NCBI GenBank assembly: GCA_902362965.1
Contig: CABIYQ010000023.1
Coordinates: forward strand, 1-18,135
Reading direction: 5' to 3'
Length of the DNA: 18,135 bases
From: Oscillospiraceae bacterium
GTDB taxonomy: Bacteria; Bacillota; Clostridia; Oscillospirales; Ruminococcaceae
The notes under the pieces are model-generated. The model was not told where the DNA came from and did not search any database. It worked only from the letters and a program-made list of their open reading frames with translations. Shown in pieces: positions 6,810-14,238 of the stretch. Position 1 is the first letter of the stretch. Every line of letters starts with the position of its first letter. The translations under genes and the position numbers were made by a program.

Positions 6810-8000
6810 TTAATAAGGGAATATATCCAAATAAAACTTTCTGTTGCAATTAGGGTACTGGATCTCAAACTCATCCACATCATCGAATAAATCTGTTTTA
6901 TTCGTTTTTTTAACATTCTGAACCAGTTTAAGAAACTCTGGAATTGTAGAAGCACTCTCAGGCCAAAAATGCTTAATAATTGTTTCAAGTTTATTGAAAT
7001 AGAAAAACTCATTATCGTATTTAAACCTATATATATATGCATGAGGATGAATTATATGATATGTCATCTTTCGTCCTCCAAATCTCAAATATCGGATTAT
7101 AAAAGACAATGCGATTTCCTTTGGGTTAATGCTATGATTATCCAACCATACTAGCTCGTTTGCATTCGGTATACCTTTGAATGTTATTTCATGACATGAG
7201 AAACCAATTGGATCATCATATACAGATGTTAAGTTTTCGCATGACGAAAAATCAAAGTCAATTATTGGCGAATCAAGCATTCTCCTATAACTTCCATCTT
7301 GAACCATTCTGAGGAAAGCTATTTTCCTGCGTTCATCTGCACCCAAAGTATCTCCATCGTCCTCAATATAATTACCAAGATACAAATCAGGATAATAAAT
7401 CACCATATTTTTAGTTGTCGAATCCCGAAATGGAACCACCGAGATTTTTTCAAACTCATTAGCAATATACCATAATTCGTTTTTAATCTTTTGTTGGTTC
7501 AATTCGAAGCCATATAACTCTGAAAGCATATTGATAATAATAAACAGCTTGTTTTGAGGATAAGGCATTTTGGGTAAACTTGTTCGAGACCAATTTAACA
7601 ATGACCTTTGGACGTGTATTTGATTAATTAAACACTTATGCAGTATCTCTTCTCGAAACTCAGAAAGCAAATCAGCATATTCTGTGTACATACCTTGAAT
7701 TTCTCTAATATATGCAAGTAAATTGAATACTCTGATACCATTATAATACTCAATGTCTAAATACGATCCAATTGCATCAGAACCTGAACCTATAACTGAA
7801 GGAATATTTTGTAAGCCATCATTTGCAAGATAGGTCATAACATCTATCTCATTCTTAAATTCTTCAATAGATGTACTATATTTTCGTACAATAAAATCAG
7901 TATTAGACTGACTTGATGTATCAGAGATTATTTGTATTTCTCGTTGATCTTTGCATAAATCGTCACGGAAAGCTTGTATGGTGGCTTTACTAATTACCAT
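6810..8000 (-). CDS. APH/choline-kinase-like phosphotransferase
   Basis: This protein of about 396 residues shows a kinase-like fold. VRK (38-40) has the ATP-binding Lys of the N-lobe, and EFKNEIDVMTYLA supplies the helix-C Glu near 51. FRDSTTKNMV (191-200) matches the catalytic loop H/x-x-D-x-x-x-x-N with D193 and N198, and IDFD (247-250) matches the metal-binding Asp of aminoglycoside/choline kinases. That family phosphorylates small molecules; the substrate here is unknown. ATG at 8000 is preferred over TTG at 8006 because GAGGTGAT is correctly spaced from it. The TIR gene ends five to eleven bases upstream, so the two are co-transcribed. Phosphorylation of a nucleoside, sugar or nucleotide fragment would fit the HAD phosphatase and IF-2B-like domains nearby, but that is inference. 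The usual catalytic-loop His is replaced by Phe. Confidence 0.65.
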   Translation of the reverse strand: MVISKATIQAFRDDLCKDQREIQIISDTSSQSNTDFIVRKYSTSIEEFKNEIDVMTYLANDGLQNIPSVIGSGSDAIGSYLDIEYYNGIRVFNLLAYIREIQGMYTEYADLLSEFREEILHKCLINQIHVQRSLLNWSRTSLPKMPYPQNKLFIIINMLSELYGFELNQQKIKNELWYIANEFEKISVVPFRDSTTKNMVIYYPDLYLGNYIEDDGDTLGADERRKIAFLRMVQDGSYRRMLDSPIIDFDFSSCENLTSVYDDPIGFSCHEITFKGIPNANELVWLDNHSINPKEIALSFIIRYLRFGGRKMTYHIIHPHAYIYRFKYDNEFFYFNKLETIIKHFWPESASTIPEFLKLVQNVKKTNKTDLFDDVDEFEIQYPNCNRKFYLDIFPY

Positions 8001-8011
8001 AAGCAATCACC

Positions 8012-10240
8012 TCATTTTGTGTCATCAATCAGCTTTATGCGAATATTGTTATCTTCAGCGATGATTGTATCGTTTTCGCAAACAAGTTTCATCCCTCTAA
8101 AGAACTCACAGAAATCATAGCCGATATTTTGCGTATCTATATTTTGACTTTCAGCCCATGACATAAACTCATATTCATCATAAATTGTACTCTCATGACC
8201 ATATGATATTTCGTATTCAAAATCGTAGTCATCATCTGAAGCCGTTTGACAGCTTTCAATAGAATTAAATTTTCCCTTTTCTGCAACCACAATGACTTCA
8301 ACATTAAACTTTTGCGCTATTTCAATAATTGCTGAAGATCCACAAGTATTTATAAAATACACAGGCATATCATTGGATAATAGTACATCATGAGCTCCTA
8401 AAACTACTAAATCAACGATGCCTCGTTCTATTAAATTGAAAGCGGTCATGTCGGGGATAATTGTAATCTTAGAAAACATACAATTAGAATCTCTAATCAA
8501 ATCGCAAAAGTTTTGGGCATCTCTGAATGGTAACTCGCTTTTAGGTCTGCATTCACAAATAAACAATTGACTTTGTTTCTGAAAACTGTCTGTGGTTCCA
8601 CTGAGAAATTCAATTGCACGTAAGCTTTCTGAAAATAAAAGAATGCTTCTTCCGCTTTCATTTTCACTGAAATCCTCACCTTGTTCTTTTATTCCATTAG
8701 TCACTTGATGTCTTTCCCACTTGTAATCTTCGACAATTTTCTTTAGTTTTCTCCTTGTGGGATTAGAAAATAAGTCGCTTTTAATAGATAGCCAACACTT
8801 TTCAAAAGCATTAAAATTTCTTTTGATTCGTTTGAGATTATTACAGTTACTATCTGCTTTAGAAATGATTTCCACAAGTTCTAAATCATTTCTGTTTAAG
8901 TCGTCAAGTAACTGAGACAAAAACAATTCGATAGCTTGAGTTTCAGTAGGTGTACTAGCAATATTAAATAAATCTGTTATAAATTTACTGTCATCTGCAT
9001 TGTACCTAAAAGATTTGCTGAAATTCTTGCTGGTAATAAGTCTGCCAAGGAAATCCTCAACATTTAAATTTATGATTCTTAATTCGTTACTTACATCATC
9101 ATATATTGTAGGCATACCATTACTCTTAAGAACTACAATATTATTTTGTATAGTATAATCCGAACCGAGAATTTTCTTTAGAGCATTTGATATAGCAATA
9201 TACCCTTTATAGTCTTCGCCATATCCTAGGTATATAACTTTTTTTCCAGTAAGTATCATCTTCAAAATGTCATAGATCAATCCTTCTGGCATAACACAGT
9301 CATCCAGATGCAACTCAGTTCTTTTAAACTCAAATACAGGAATTTCTCCCTTTTGAAGATCCAATCCATAAATTGAAGACGAGTCTGTAATAAGTACCGG
9401 TTCCTTTTCTGCTTCTACCAATCCTGCATCAATTTGAGTATACTCAACCGTTGTCAGATATGATGTGAATGGTAGTTTAGCTATATGGTGAATATTCTTA
9501 TGAACAGGGTGTCTGGATAAAGTTTCCAATTCCCTTCTTAGAGCTATATCGCCCTTTTCATGGCGAAGTTTATGGCACTTCGTAAAGAAATTTCCACTTT
9601 TATCATCTGGTCTAAAATTTGAATAATTATCATTTAAAAGTGGACCTATCACGACAGCACATTCGCGTCTCATTAAGTTATCTGTAATTTGTTTTACAAT
9701 ATCATTGATATCTATAGTTACCTTTTCTATTTTTTCATCTAACGCAATAACAACTGCTTTTTGTACCCATTTTACTACAACTTCGGGATTAGTAAAAGTA
9801 CCTATAACATCATTTAGTCTTTGACCTATGTCAACTACCAACGACATTAAAAAATGTCTGACCTCATCTTCCGATTTCCTTTTATCACCATAATAAATGA
9901 AATTTATTGTTTGACGGTTAACTTGTCCAGCATTAACCAGTGATCGGAATGTTTCGATCTCTTCATACAATTGATAAGGCTCACAATTTGGCCTAGTTTT
10001 TCTAATCCGCCCATATTCATCAGTATAGATATTATCGTTTACTAAAACAAGCATGCACTTGCTTTCTTGAATATGTCTAATTGTATCAGTCCAATCTTCA
10101 GAACCACCTTCTTCAAATACATACGGGATAATCCCAACATTTTTCAAGTGCTTCGCTAAATCTTTTGCGTAATCGTATGTTCCATCAGAAGAATAGGTAC
10201 CATGATAAGCAATAAATACATCATATATATATTTTTTCAT
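8012..10240 (-). CDS. TIR / SIR2-like / IF-2B-like protein
   Basis: The protein has 742 residues. An N-terminal TIR domain (1-165) begins YDVFIAYHGTYSSDG and has the candidate catalytic Glu in LYEEIETF (91-98). Residues 190-400 look SIR2-like: AVVIG (195-199), HHIAKLPFTSYLTT near 251-264 in place of the usual TTNYD region, and VIYLGYGEDY (335-344). The linker carries PTETQAI (431-437), shared with the paralogue at 919. Residues 530-660 match the eIF2B/MtnA fold: ICECRP (561-566, family E-x-R-P), VDLVVLGAHDVL (609-620, family V-x-x-V-x-x-GA), NTCGSSAIIEIA, and VVAEKGKF. TIR and SIR2 domains commonly deplete NAD+ in bacterial immunity. IF-2B domains bind or isomerise phosphorylated ribose-type ligands, or act as regulatory subunits. 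The strong AAGGAGG site five bases before ATG fixes the start. It lacks the N-terminal HAD of its paralogue and has a longer acidic C-terminal tail. Catalytic competence is unproven. Confidence 0.83.
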   Translation of the reverse strand: MKKYIYDVFIAYHGTYSSDGTYDYAKDLAKHLKNVGIIPYVFEEGGSEDWTDTIRHIQESKCMLVLVNDNIYTDEYGRIRKTRPNCEPYQLYEEIETFRSLVNAGQVNRQTINFIYYGDKRKSEDEVRHFLMSLVVDIGQRLNDVIGTFTNPEVVVKWVQKAVVIALDEKIEKVTIDINDIVKQITDNLMRRECAVVIGPLLNDNYSNFRPDDKSGNFFTKCHKLRHEKGDIALRRELETLSRHPVHKNIHHIAKLPFTSYLTTVEYTQIDAGLVEAEKEPVLITDSSSIYGLDLQKGEIPVFEFKRTELHLDDCVMPEGLIYDILKMILTGKKVIYLGYGEDYKGYIAISNALKKILGSDYTIQNNIVVLKSNGMPTIYDDVSNELRIINLNVEDFLGRLITSKNFSKSFRYNADDSKFITDLFNIASTPTETQAIELFLSQLLDDLNRNDLELVEIISKADSNCNNLKRIKRNFNAFEKCWLSIKSDLFSNPTRRKLKKIVEDYKWERHQVTNGIKEQGEDFSENESGRSILLFSESLRAIEFLSGTTDSFQKQSQLFICECRPKSELPFRDAQNFCDLIRDSNCMFSKITIIPDMTAFNLIERGIVDLVVLGAHDVLLSNDMPVYFINTCGSSAIIEIAQKFNVEVIVVAEKGKFNSIESCQTASDDDYDFEYEISYGHESTIYDEYEFMSWAESQNIDTQNIGYDFCEFFRGMKLVCENDTIIAEDNNIRIKLIDDTK

Positions 10241-10258
10241 GGTAGCCTCCTTACAATA

Positions 10259-10942
10259 TTATAGTCTTTCAAGCGTGATATCAGCAGAATACATGGTTTT
10301 CTTCTCAGCTACATTTTGGACAATAGTTGCTGCCACCTCAGCGGGATCCATAAATTTGCTTACATCTGGAGATAATCCACAATCAGGACTCCAGAATGGT
10401 GTGTTTATTCCTCCAGGGTATACACCAATAATATAGATATTACTCTTTTTATAGAACGCCCTAAGTGCTTCAGTAAAACCGCGTGCTGCCCATTTTGAAG
10501 CACAATACAACGACTCGTTTGCATTGCCTTTAAGTGCTGCTGTTGACATAACATTAACAATAGTGCCGCCTTCGGTCATGTTTCTGCATGCTTCATAAGT
10601 TATATTCATCAATCCAATTGCATTAGAATTGAAAACCTCCATTACTTGACTCAAACGCATATCTTCCGGAGCACCAAAGATTCCTTTACCAGCACAGTTG
10701 TACAGATAATTTACATAGTATCTGTTTTCTTTTAAAGAAGAGAATACAGAAGTGATAAAACTTTCATCAGAAACATCGCCAGCAAAGTACTGAACATCTC
10801 CACCAATCTCGTTTACAGTGTTCTTAATCTTGGTGATATCTCTGGCAATTATACAAACATTCTCTCCTTTTTGAACAAGAAGACGGACAACCTCTTTACC
10901 CAGTCCAGAAGCTCCTCCTGTAACGATGCTCACATTTTTCAT
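10259..10942 (-). CDS. SDR-family NAD(P)-dependent oxidoreductase
   Basis: The 227-residue protein has all the classical short-chain dehydrogenase marks: TGGASGLG (8-15) for dinucleotide binding, a basic residue after the second strand (ARD near 33-35) that would favour NADP, NCAG (82-85), catalytic Ser in VMST (131-134), and YCASK (146-150) with the catalytic Tyr and Lys. It should reduce or oxidise a carbonyl/alcohol, with unknown substrate. AAAGGAG stands eight bases before the ATG. The genes on both sides are within 20 bases, so it belongs to the TIR operon. It ends a little earlier than many SDRs but no motif is missing. It may act on the same small molecule as the HAD and kinase. Confidence 0.92.
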   Translation of the reverse strand: MKNVSIVTGGASGLGKEVVRLLVQKGENVCIIARDITKIKNTVNEIGGDVQYFAGDVSDESFITSVFSSLKENRYYVNYLYNCAGKGIFGAPEDMRLSQVMEVFNSNAIGLMNITYEACRNMTEGGTIVNVMSTAALKGNANESLYCASKWAARGFTEALRAFYKKSNIYIIGVYPGGINTPFWSPDCGLSPDVSKFMDPAEVAATIVQNVAEKKTMYSADITLERL

Positions 10943-10947
10943 AGTAA

Positions 10948-11973
10948 TTACTCCTTTACATATAAAATATTATGAAAGTTTTCCGACAATTCAGAAAACT
11001 CACTTTCAACTTGATACTCTACAATTCTACTTAAATCTATTGCTGCAAGCTTTGAATAAGTATATATAAACGGCTTTAGTTTTCCCTTATTATGTTGCAA
11101 ACAGCCTCGGCTAACCCAAAAATGAACAGTTGATGTTTCACATGCTCCAATGTTTATTGACTTTGTAGGTCCTTTAACACCGACCAACTGAATTTTGTTA
11201 CTGTCCTTGTTGAATTTTCTTCTTTCGCTCAAGCAATCGACCGCATCAGTCATTAATGCTGAAAGATATAAGCATCTTTCAATATCGCTTTGTTCCATAT
11301 GAGATATATGGTGCTTGCCGTCAAGATAAAGATTTCTTTTTGCGCTATTTAAATGGCGTGTTTTTGTTTCTGCTTCGTATTTCCTATCCCAAAACACAAG
11401 ATTGTGCAAAAACAACTCTAAAAAATCAGAATAAAAGGCAACATCTGATTCATACAAACTATTAATAGTGATTAATCGAAACTGAACCGCAGGACACACC
11501 TGATTAAAAATGTTAAGTATCTTCTTGAATTGAATAGCATATCTTCTTAATTTTTCGTGAGGGATGTCACTTACTATATGCATTATGTCTGCAGAATATG
11601 TATAATAAAAACTAATTCCATAAGGATATGTTTTTAATATCTGTGCTGCGTATTTGAGTAGATATGAAACATTAAATACTTCTGCCCAATCCGGCATAAA
11701 ATCTAAATCTAGTTTATAGGATTTATATGCGCCAAAGGGAACACTAAACTGTAACGGTTCTTTTCTTTTGGAGTAGTATATGATTTTTTCTTTGATGATC
11801 TTTCCCATTTCATCAGAAAGTTTGCTTTTGCGAAATTTTGAAGAAATTACTGTTTGATAGACCTGTTCTAGGTCAGTGTCAGGTAAATCACTCTCATTTT
11901 TTGGCATGCTGTCAAAATAATAGTCAACATTTAACAGAGAATTAATGAAATTATTAATTTCCAAGCTTTTCAA
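10948..11973 (-). CDS. Conserved protein of unknown function (PFGAYK / DWAE type)
   Basis: I do not recognise the 341-residue protein with confidence. Notable features are VPFGAYKSYKLDLDFMPDWA followed by EVF near residues 79-101, PYGISFYYTYSADI near 117-130, a segment around a Pro-initiated helix (DIPHEKLRRY), and a C-terminal VHFWVSRGCLQ. The order of PFGxxK, PDWAE and a Y-x-G-x-x-x-x-x-x-D strand faintly recalls isonitrile synthases (PvcA/DIT1), but the hallmark SDGR motif is absent. No signal peptide or membrane helix is seen. The TTG start at 11973 follows AGGGGGA and overlaps the end of the HAD gene by 20 bases, so translation is probably coupled. It sits among HAD, SDR and kinase genes, suggesting an enzyme of small-molecule metabolism. 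Confidence 0.6.
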   Translation of the reverse strand: MKSLEINNFINSLLNVDYYFDSMPKNESDLPDTDLEQVYQTVISSKFRKSKLSDEMGKIIKEKIIYYSKRKEPLQFSVPFGAYKSYKLDLDFMPDWAEVFNVSYLLKYAAQILKTYPYGISFYYTYSADIMHIVSDIPHEKLRRYAIQFKKILNIFNQVCPAVQFRLITINSLYESDVAFYSDFLELFLHNLVFWDRKYEAETKTRHLNSAKRNLYLDGKHHISHMEQSDIERCLYLSALMTDAVDCLSERRKFNKDSNKIQLVGVKGPTKSINIGACETSTVHFWVSRGCLQHNKGKLKPFIYTYSKLAAIDLSRIVEYQVESEFSELSENFHNILYVKE

Positions 11974-12604
11974 TACAATCCCCCTCTACCATTAACGCCG
12001 ACAAGTCACAAATAATATTGTCATTTGGTAAACTATTTCTATCTCTGACTACTCTAATTCCTTTAACACATGCATTCTCAGCGAAGATTAAGTCGTTTAT
12101 AGAGTCTCCAACATATACACATTTATCTGGAGTTGCACCAATTTTACTCATGCACAATTCAAGTCCTTGCGGATCAGGCTTCCTTTTTGTTACATCATCG
12201 CATGAAATGATACATCTAAACATAGATGGATCTATCTTATGATGCTTGATAATCTGATTTATACATAATATGTCTTTGTTTGTAACGATAGCCAATATAT
12301 GTGTTTTACTCAATTCACTCAACACTTTTTTTACTTCGGGGAACAGTCTTGACATAGTAGCCATCTTTTTATGCGAGTAAAAGTAGAACTCCTCCTCAAA
12401 CTCTTGCTCACTAATTAGAGGATTCCGAATTCTTTCATATGTTTTATTAAGAAATTCTGACATATATACTGAAATCTGTTCCTTGTTAAACTCACCACCA
12501 GCTTTTGTTATAGCTTTCTCATATGAATAGATTGAGCCTAGCTCAGTGTCAACTAAGGTCATATCGAAATCAAATATAATGTATTTATATTTGTCCATTG
12601 TCAT
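11954..12604 (-). CDS. HAD-superfamily phosphatase (phosphoglycolate phosphatase-like)
   Basis: This 216-residue protein is a complete HAD hydrolase: FDFDMTLVDT near 11-20 with nucleophile D12 and acid/base D14, AIVTNKD with motif-II Thr, KRKPDPQGLEL with motif-III Lys, and YVGDSINDL with the metal-binding Asps. A helical cap lies between motifs I and II. It resembles the first 213 residues of the fusion protein at 919 (FDFDLTIADT, IVTNRD, KQKPDKEP, FGDGIND), pointing to duplication or domain exchange within the locus. It is the first gene of the operon. ATG at 12604 stands nine bases after GGAGG and 36 bases after a TATAAT. The substrate is unknown; small sugar or nucleoside phosphates are usual for this class. 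Confidence 0.88.
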   Translation of the reverse strand: MTMDKYKYIIFDFDMTLVDTELGSIYSYEKAITKAGGEFNKEQISVYMSEFLNKTYERIRNPLISEQEFEEEFYFYSHKKMATMSRLFPEVKKVLSELSKTHILAIVTNKDILCINQIIKHHKIDPSMFRCIISCDDVTKRKPDPQGLELCMSKIGATPDKCVYVGDSINDLIFAENACVKGIRVVRDRNSLPNDNIICDLSALMVEGDCIEKLGN

Positions 12605-12639
12605 CTTACTGTTCCTCCATAATCCTGCACTCGTATCAC

Positions 12640-12709
12640 ATTATAAGGTCTTTTGCGAAAACTAACATAATAATTATAGTAAAGAAAAACTATATATCAT
12701 ACTTTCGCA
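12640..12709 (-). promoter_or_regulatory. Promoter and possible operators of the first conflict operon
   Basis: A perfect TATAAT (12640-12645, minus strand) lies 36 bases upstream of the HAD start codon. No good -35 is visible, so an activator may be needed. TGCGAAA (12654-12660) falls inside the -35/-10 spacer, and its inverted copy TTTCGCA (12703-12709) lies about 45 bases further up. The pair could be a looping operator. A four-codon frame (MEEQ, stop) overlaps the Shine-Dalgarno of the HAD gene, perhaps by chance. Confidence 0.4.
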
Positions 12710-12750
12710 TAAGCTAATATTTTGCATAAGGATCAGCCTTTCTATTCAAT

Positions 12751-13017
12751 CTAATTCATATGAAAATGCCCTGCAAACCACTTGTCGAACTTCAAGTCAC
12801 TGTACAGCCACTCGAAGTATCCTGTCAACTCTGTATCATGCATATCGAGAACGAAGCCGAGATATTGGATCCCCAACTGTGGAACTGTGTGCATAAGGAC
12901 ATAGTCAGCATTATGGCTACACGATTTGAGTGTTTCTTCAGCAATCTTGTACTCCTGGTGATAAGATAATATACAATTATCAATAGTGTCCAACCAAATT
13001 CCGACTAATATCAACAT
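12751..13017 (-). pseudogene. Metallophosphoesterase (calcineurin-like) remnant
   Basis: The 88-codon frame corresponds to the C-terminal part of a calcineurin-like phosphoesterase: YKIAEETLK, then DYVLMHTVPQLGIQ with a conserved metal-ligand His, and FDKWFAGHFHMN with the GH-x-H metal-binding motif that normally lies near the end. The N-terminal half with the first metal-binding motifs (D-x-H, GD, GNH) is missing, and a stop follows directly after the GHFH motif. It cannot form the two-metal active site, so it is a relic. The ATG at 13017 has no convincing ribosome binding site. Confidence 0.62.
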
Positions 13018-13038
13018 AATTAGTCATATCTTAATTAC

Positions 13039-13113
13039 ATTAATAATTAAGTTTCAACAAAAGTCAATACCTAATTCGTAATTGGTATAAATTAATTCGT
13101 AATTTGTATTAAC
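13039..13113 (-). promoter_or_regulatory. Tandem 21-bp repeats abutting a -35 box
   Basis: Two adjacent 21-bp units, TAATTCGTAATTGGTATAAAT (13072-13092, given in two parts as TAATTCGTAATT plus GGTATAAAT) and TAATTCGTAATTTGTAT plus TAAC (13093-13113), differ at only a few bases. On the minus strand they run straight into TTGACT (13062-13067) and, 17 bases on, a weak -10 ATTAAT (13039-13044). This resembles an activator site with two turns of helix between copies, upstream of the now broken phosphoesterase gene. Confidence 0.5.
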
Positions 13114-13339
13114 ATATTCCATTTAATTCCAATCTTATGTTTCTCATTATACAAGATATTTTTAACATCGTCAATATTTTTGGGCAATTTATTATAGAAT
13201 TTTGTAGAATTATATATAATTAAATAATTCTACTTGTTAATATTATACAATAAGTATTAGATCAAAAAATAAATGCTTAGAACGCAGTGGTTCTAAACAT
13301 TAGCATAAACTTTTATTAAATTATTTCTTTGCATAAAGA

Positions 13340-13373
13340 TAACGCTATTCAAATATGATGTTGAATAGCGTTA
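13340..13373 (-). terminator. Hairpin after the pRiA4b ORF-3-type gene
   Basis: TAACGCTATTCAA (13340-13352) and TTGAATAGCGTTA (13361-13373) are a perfect 13-bp stem with an 8-base loop, starting six bases after the stop of the upstream gene. The following sequence (TCTTTATGC on the minus strand) is only moderately T-rich. Confidence 0.55.
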
Positions 13374-13379
13374 GGTTTA

Positions 13380-13895
13380 TCATTTTAATTCATATTGATC
13401 TTTTAAAATTTGAATTTTCCCTTTTAACAAGACATTATCGAGTTCAGAATCATACTCTTTATATAAACTATCAAGTTCTTCAATTAATTCCGGAATAAAC
13501 ATGTCTTCAGGAATTTTAGTTCCTGCTCCCGATAAAGCATACGGATAATGAGTCCCTGTACCTCTTTTAAATTCTTTTATTTCAGTAAGCTTAATTGCAA
13601 AATTCAGGTCTGCTCCAAAATCATAAACCATTTTTAGTTTATCGCCTACTGATAAATTAAGATCTTTCAGTTTAAAATCGCATGGTTGAATAGCATTATC
13701 GTTATAAAACTCAAAATAAGAATTAATATACCTAACGCTAAATAAATGACTTCCGCTTAATTCAAAACTCGCCATAATTGCATAAGCTAATTTTGCTACT
13801 GTACTTACTGAAGTTATTTCAATTCTTCTCCAATACTTATCTTCCAGATTACAAAGCTTTATTTCAAATTCATATACTACTGTCTGATCTGCCAT
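13380..13895 (-). CDS. Plasmid pRiA4b ORF-3 family protein
   Basis: The 171-residue protein matches the pRiA4b ORF-3 family (PF07929): YEFEIKLCNLEDKYWRRIEI at the N-terminus (family pattern L-x-x-x-x-P-x-IWRRI), TVAKLAYAIMASF and SGSHLFSV, then KLKMVYDFGADLNFAIKL, which corresponds to the family's YDFGDxWxH region. It ends with a helical segment (EDMFIPELIEELDSLYKEY). The family is small and cytosolic, widespread on plasmids and integrative elements, with no established biochemical role. ATG at 13895 follows AAGGGAAG by eight bases. It appears to be a single-gene unit with its own terminator. Confidence 0.85.
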   Translation of the reverse strand: MADQTVVYEFEIKLCNLEDKYWRRIEITSVSTVAKLAYAIMASFELSGSHLFSVRYINSYFEFYNDNAIQPCDFKLKDLNLSVGDKLKMVYDFGADLNFAIKLTEIKEFKRGTGTHYPYALSGAGTKIPEDMFIPELIEELDSLYKEYDSELDNVLLKGKIQILKDQYELK

Positions 13896-13947
13896 TTTTA
13901 ACGCTTCCCTTCTGTCTTTACATGATCTGCTTTATTATACTATATAT

Positions 13948-14229
13948 TTATCTGTTTTGCAAGTTGAGTGCTTCATGCTCATCAATCATATGAACATATT
14001 CCTTTTCCTCACAGTCAATATAATCCTTGATCAGCTGCTCTGCCTCGTATATATCTTATTTAAGAATTTCAAACCCAACTGCAATCGAAATTTCGTCAAG
14101 TTTTAGTTTTTCTTCAGAATCAAATATCTCAACTTCATAACCTTTGCAGCAAATATCACTCCCCTGCTTGTCCTGCCGAATCAAATTATCGACAGATTTT
14201 ATTTTTATATAAAAACTTTTATATCTCAT
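13948..14229 (-). pseudogene. Small conserved-looking gene with one in-frame stop
   Basis: The frame opens at ATG 14227-14229, reads MRYKSFYIKIKSVDNLIRQD, then ICCKGYEVEIFDSEEKLKLD and EISIAVGFEILK, and meets TAA at 14056-14058. The same frame stays open for another 36 codons with protein-like sequence (DIYEAEQLIKDYIDCEEKE, YVHMIDEHEAL) to a second TAA at 13948-13950. One base substitution explains the break. The upstream half alone (57 residues) may still be made. It follows the cyclotransferase gene by nine bases, so it belongs to that operon. It resembles small uncharacterised proteins of Firmicutes mobile elements, but I cannot name a family with confidence. Confidence 0.5.
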
Positions 14230-14238
14230 TTTCACACC

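Larger units (their letters stand above)
13018..13379. other. Gene-free AT-rich stretch with repeats and hairpins
   Basis: I see no gene here. The stretch holds the tandem 21-bp repeats and the -35 TTGACT listed separately, a perfect 10-bp inverted repeat GTAGAATTAT (13204-13213) / ATAATTCTAC (13224-13233) with a 10-base spacer, a hairpin with TTAGAAC (13277-13283) / GTTCTAA (13290-13296), and the terminator of the next gene. Confidence 0.5.

Noticed and set aside
13018..13379. CRISPR array or iteron origin from the 21-bp tandem repeats
   Set aside because: There are only two units with no spacers, and no cas or rep gene is present.
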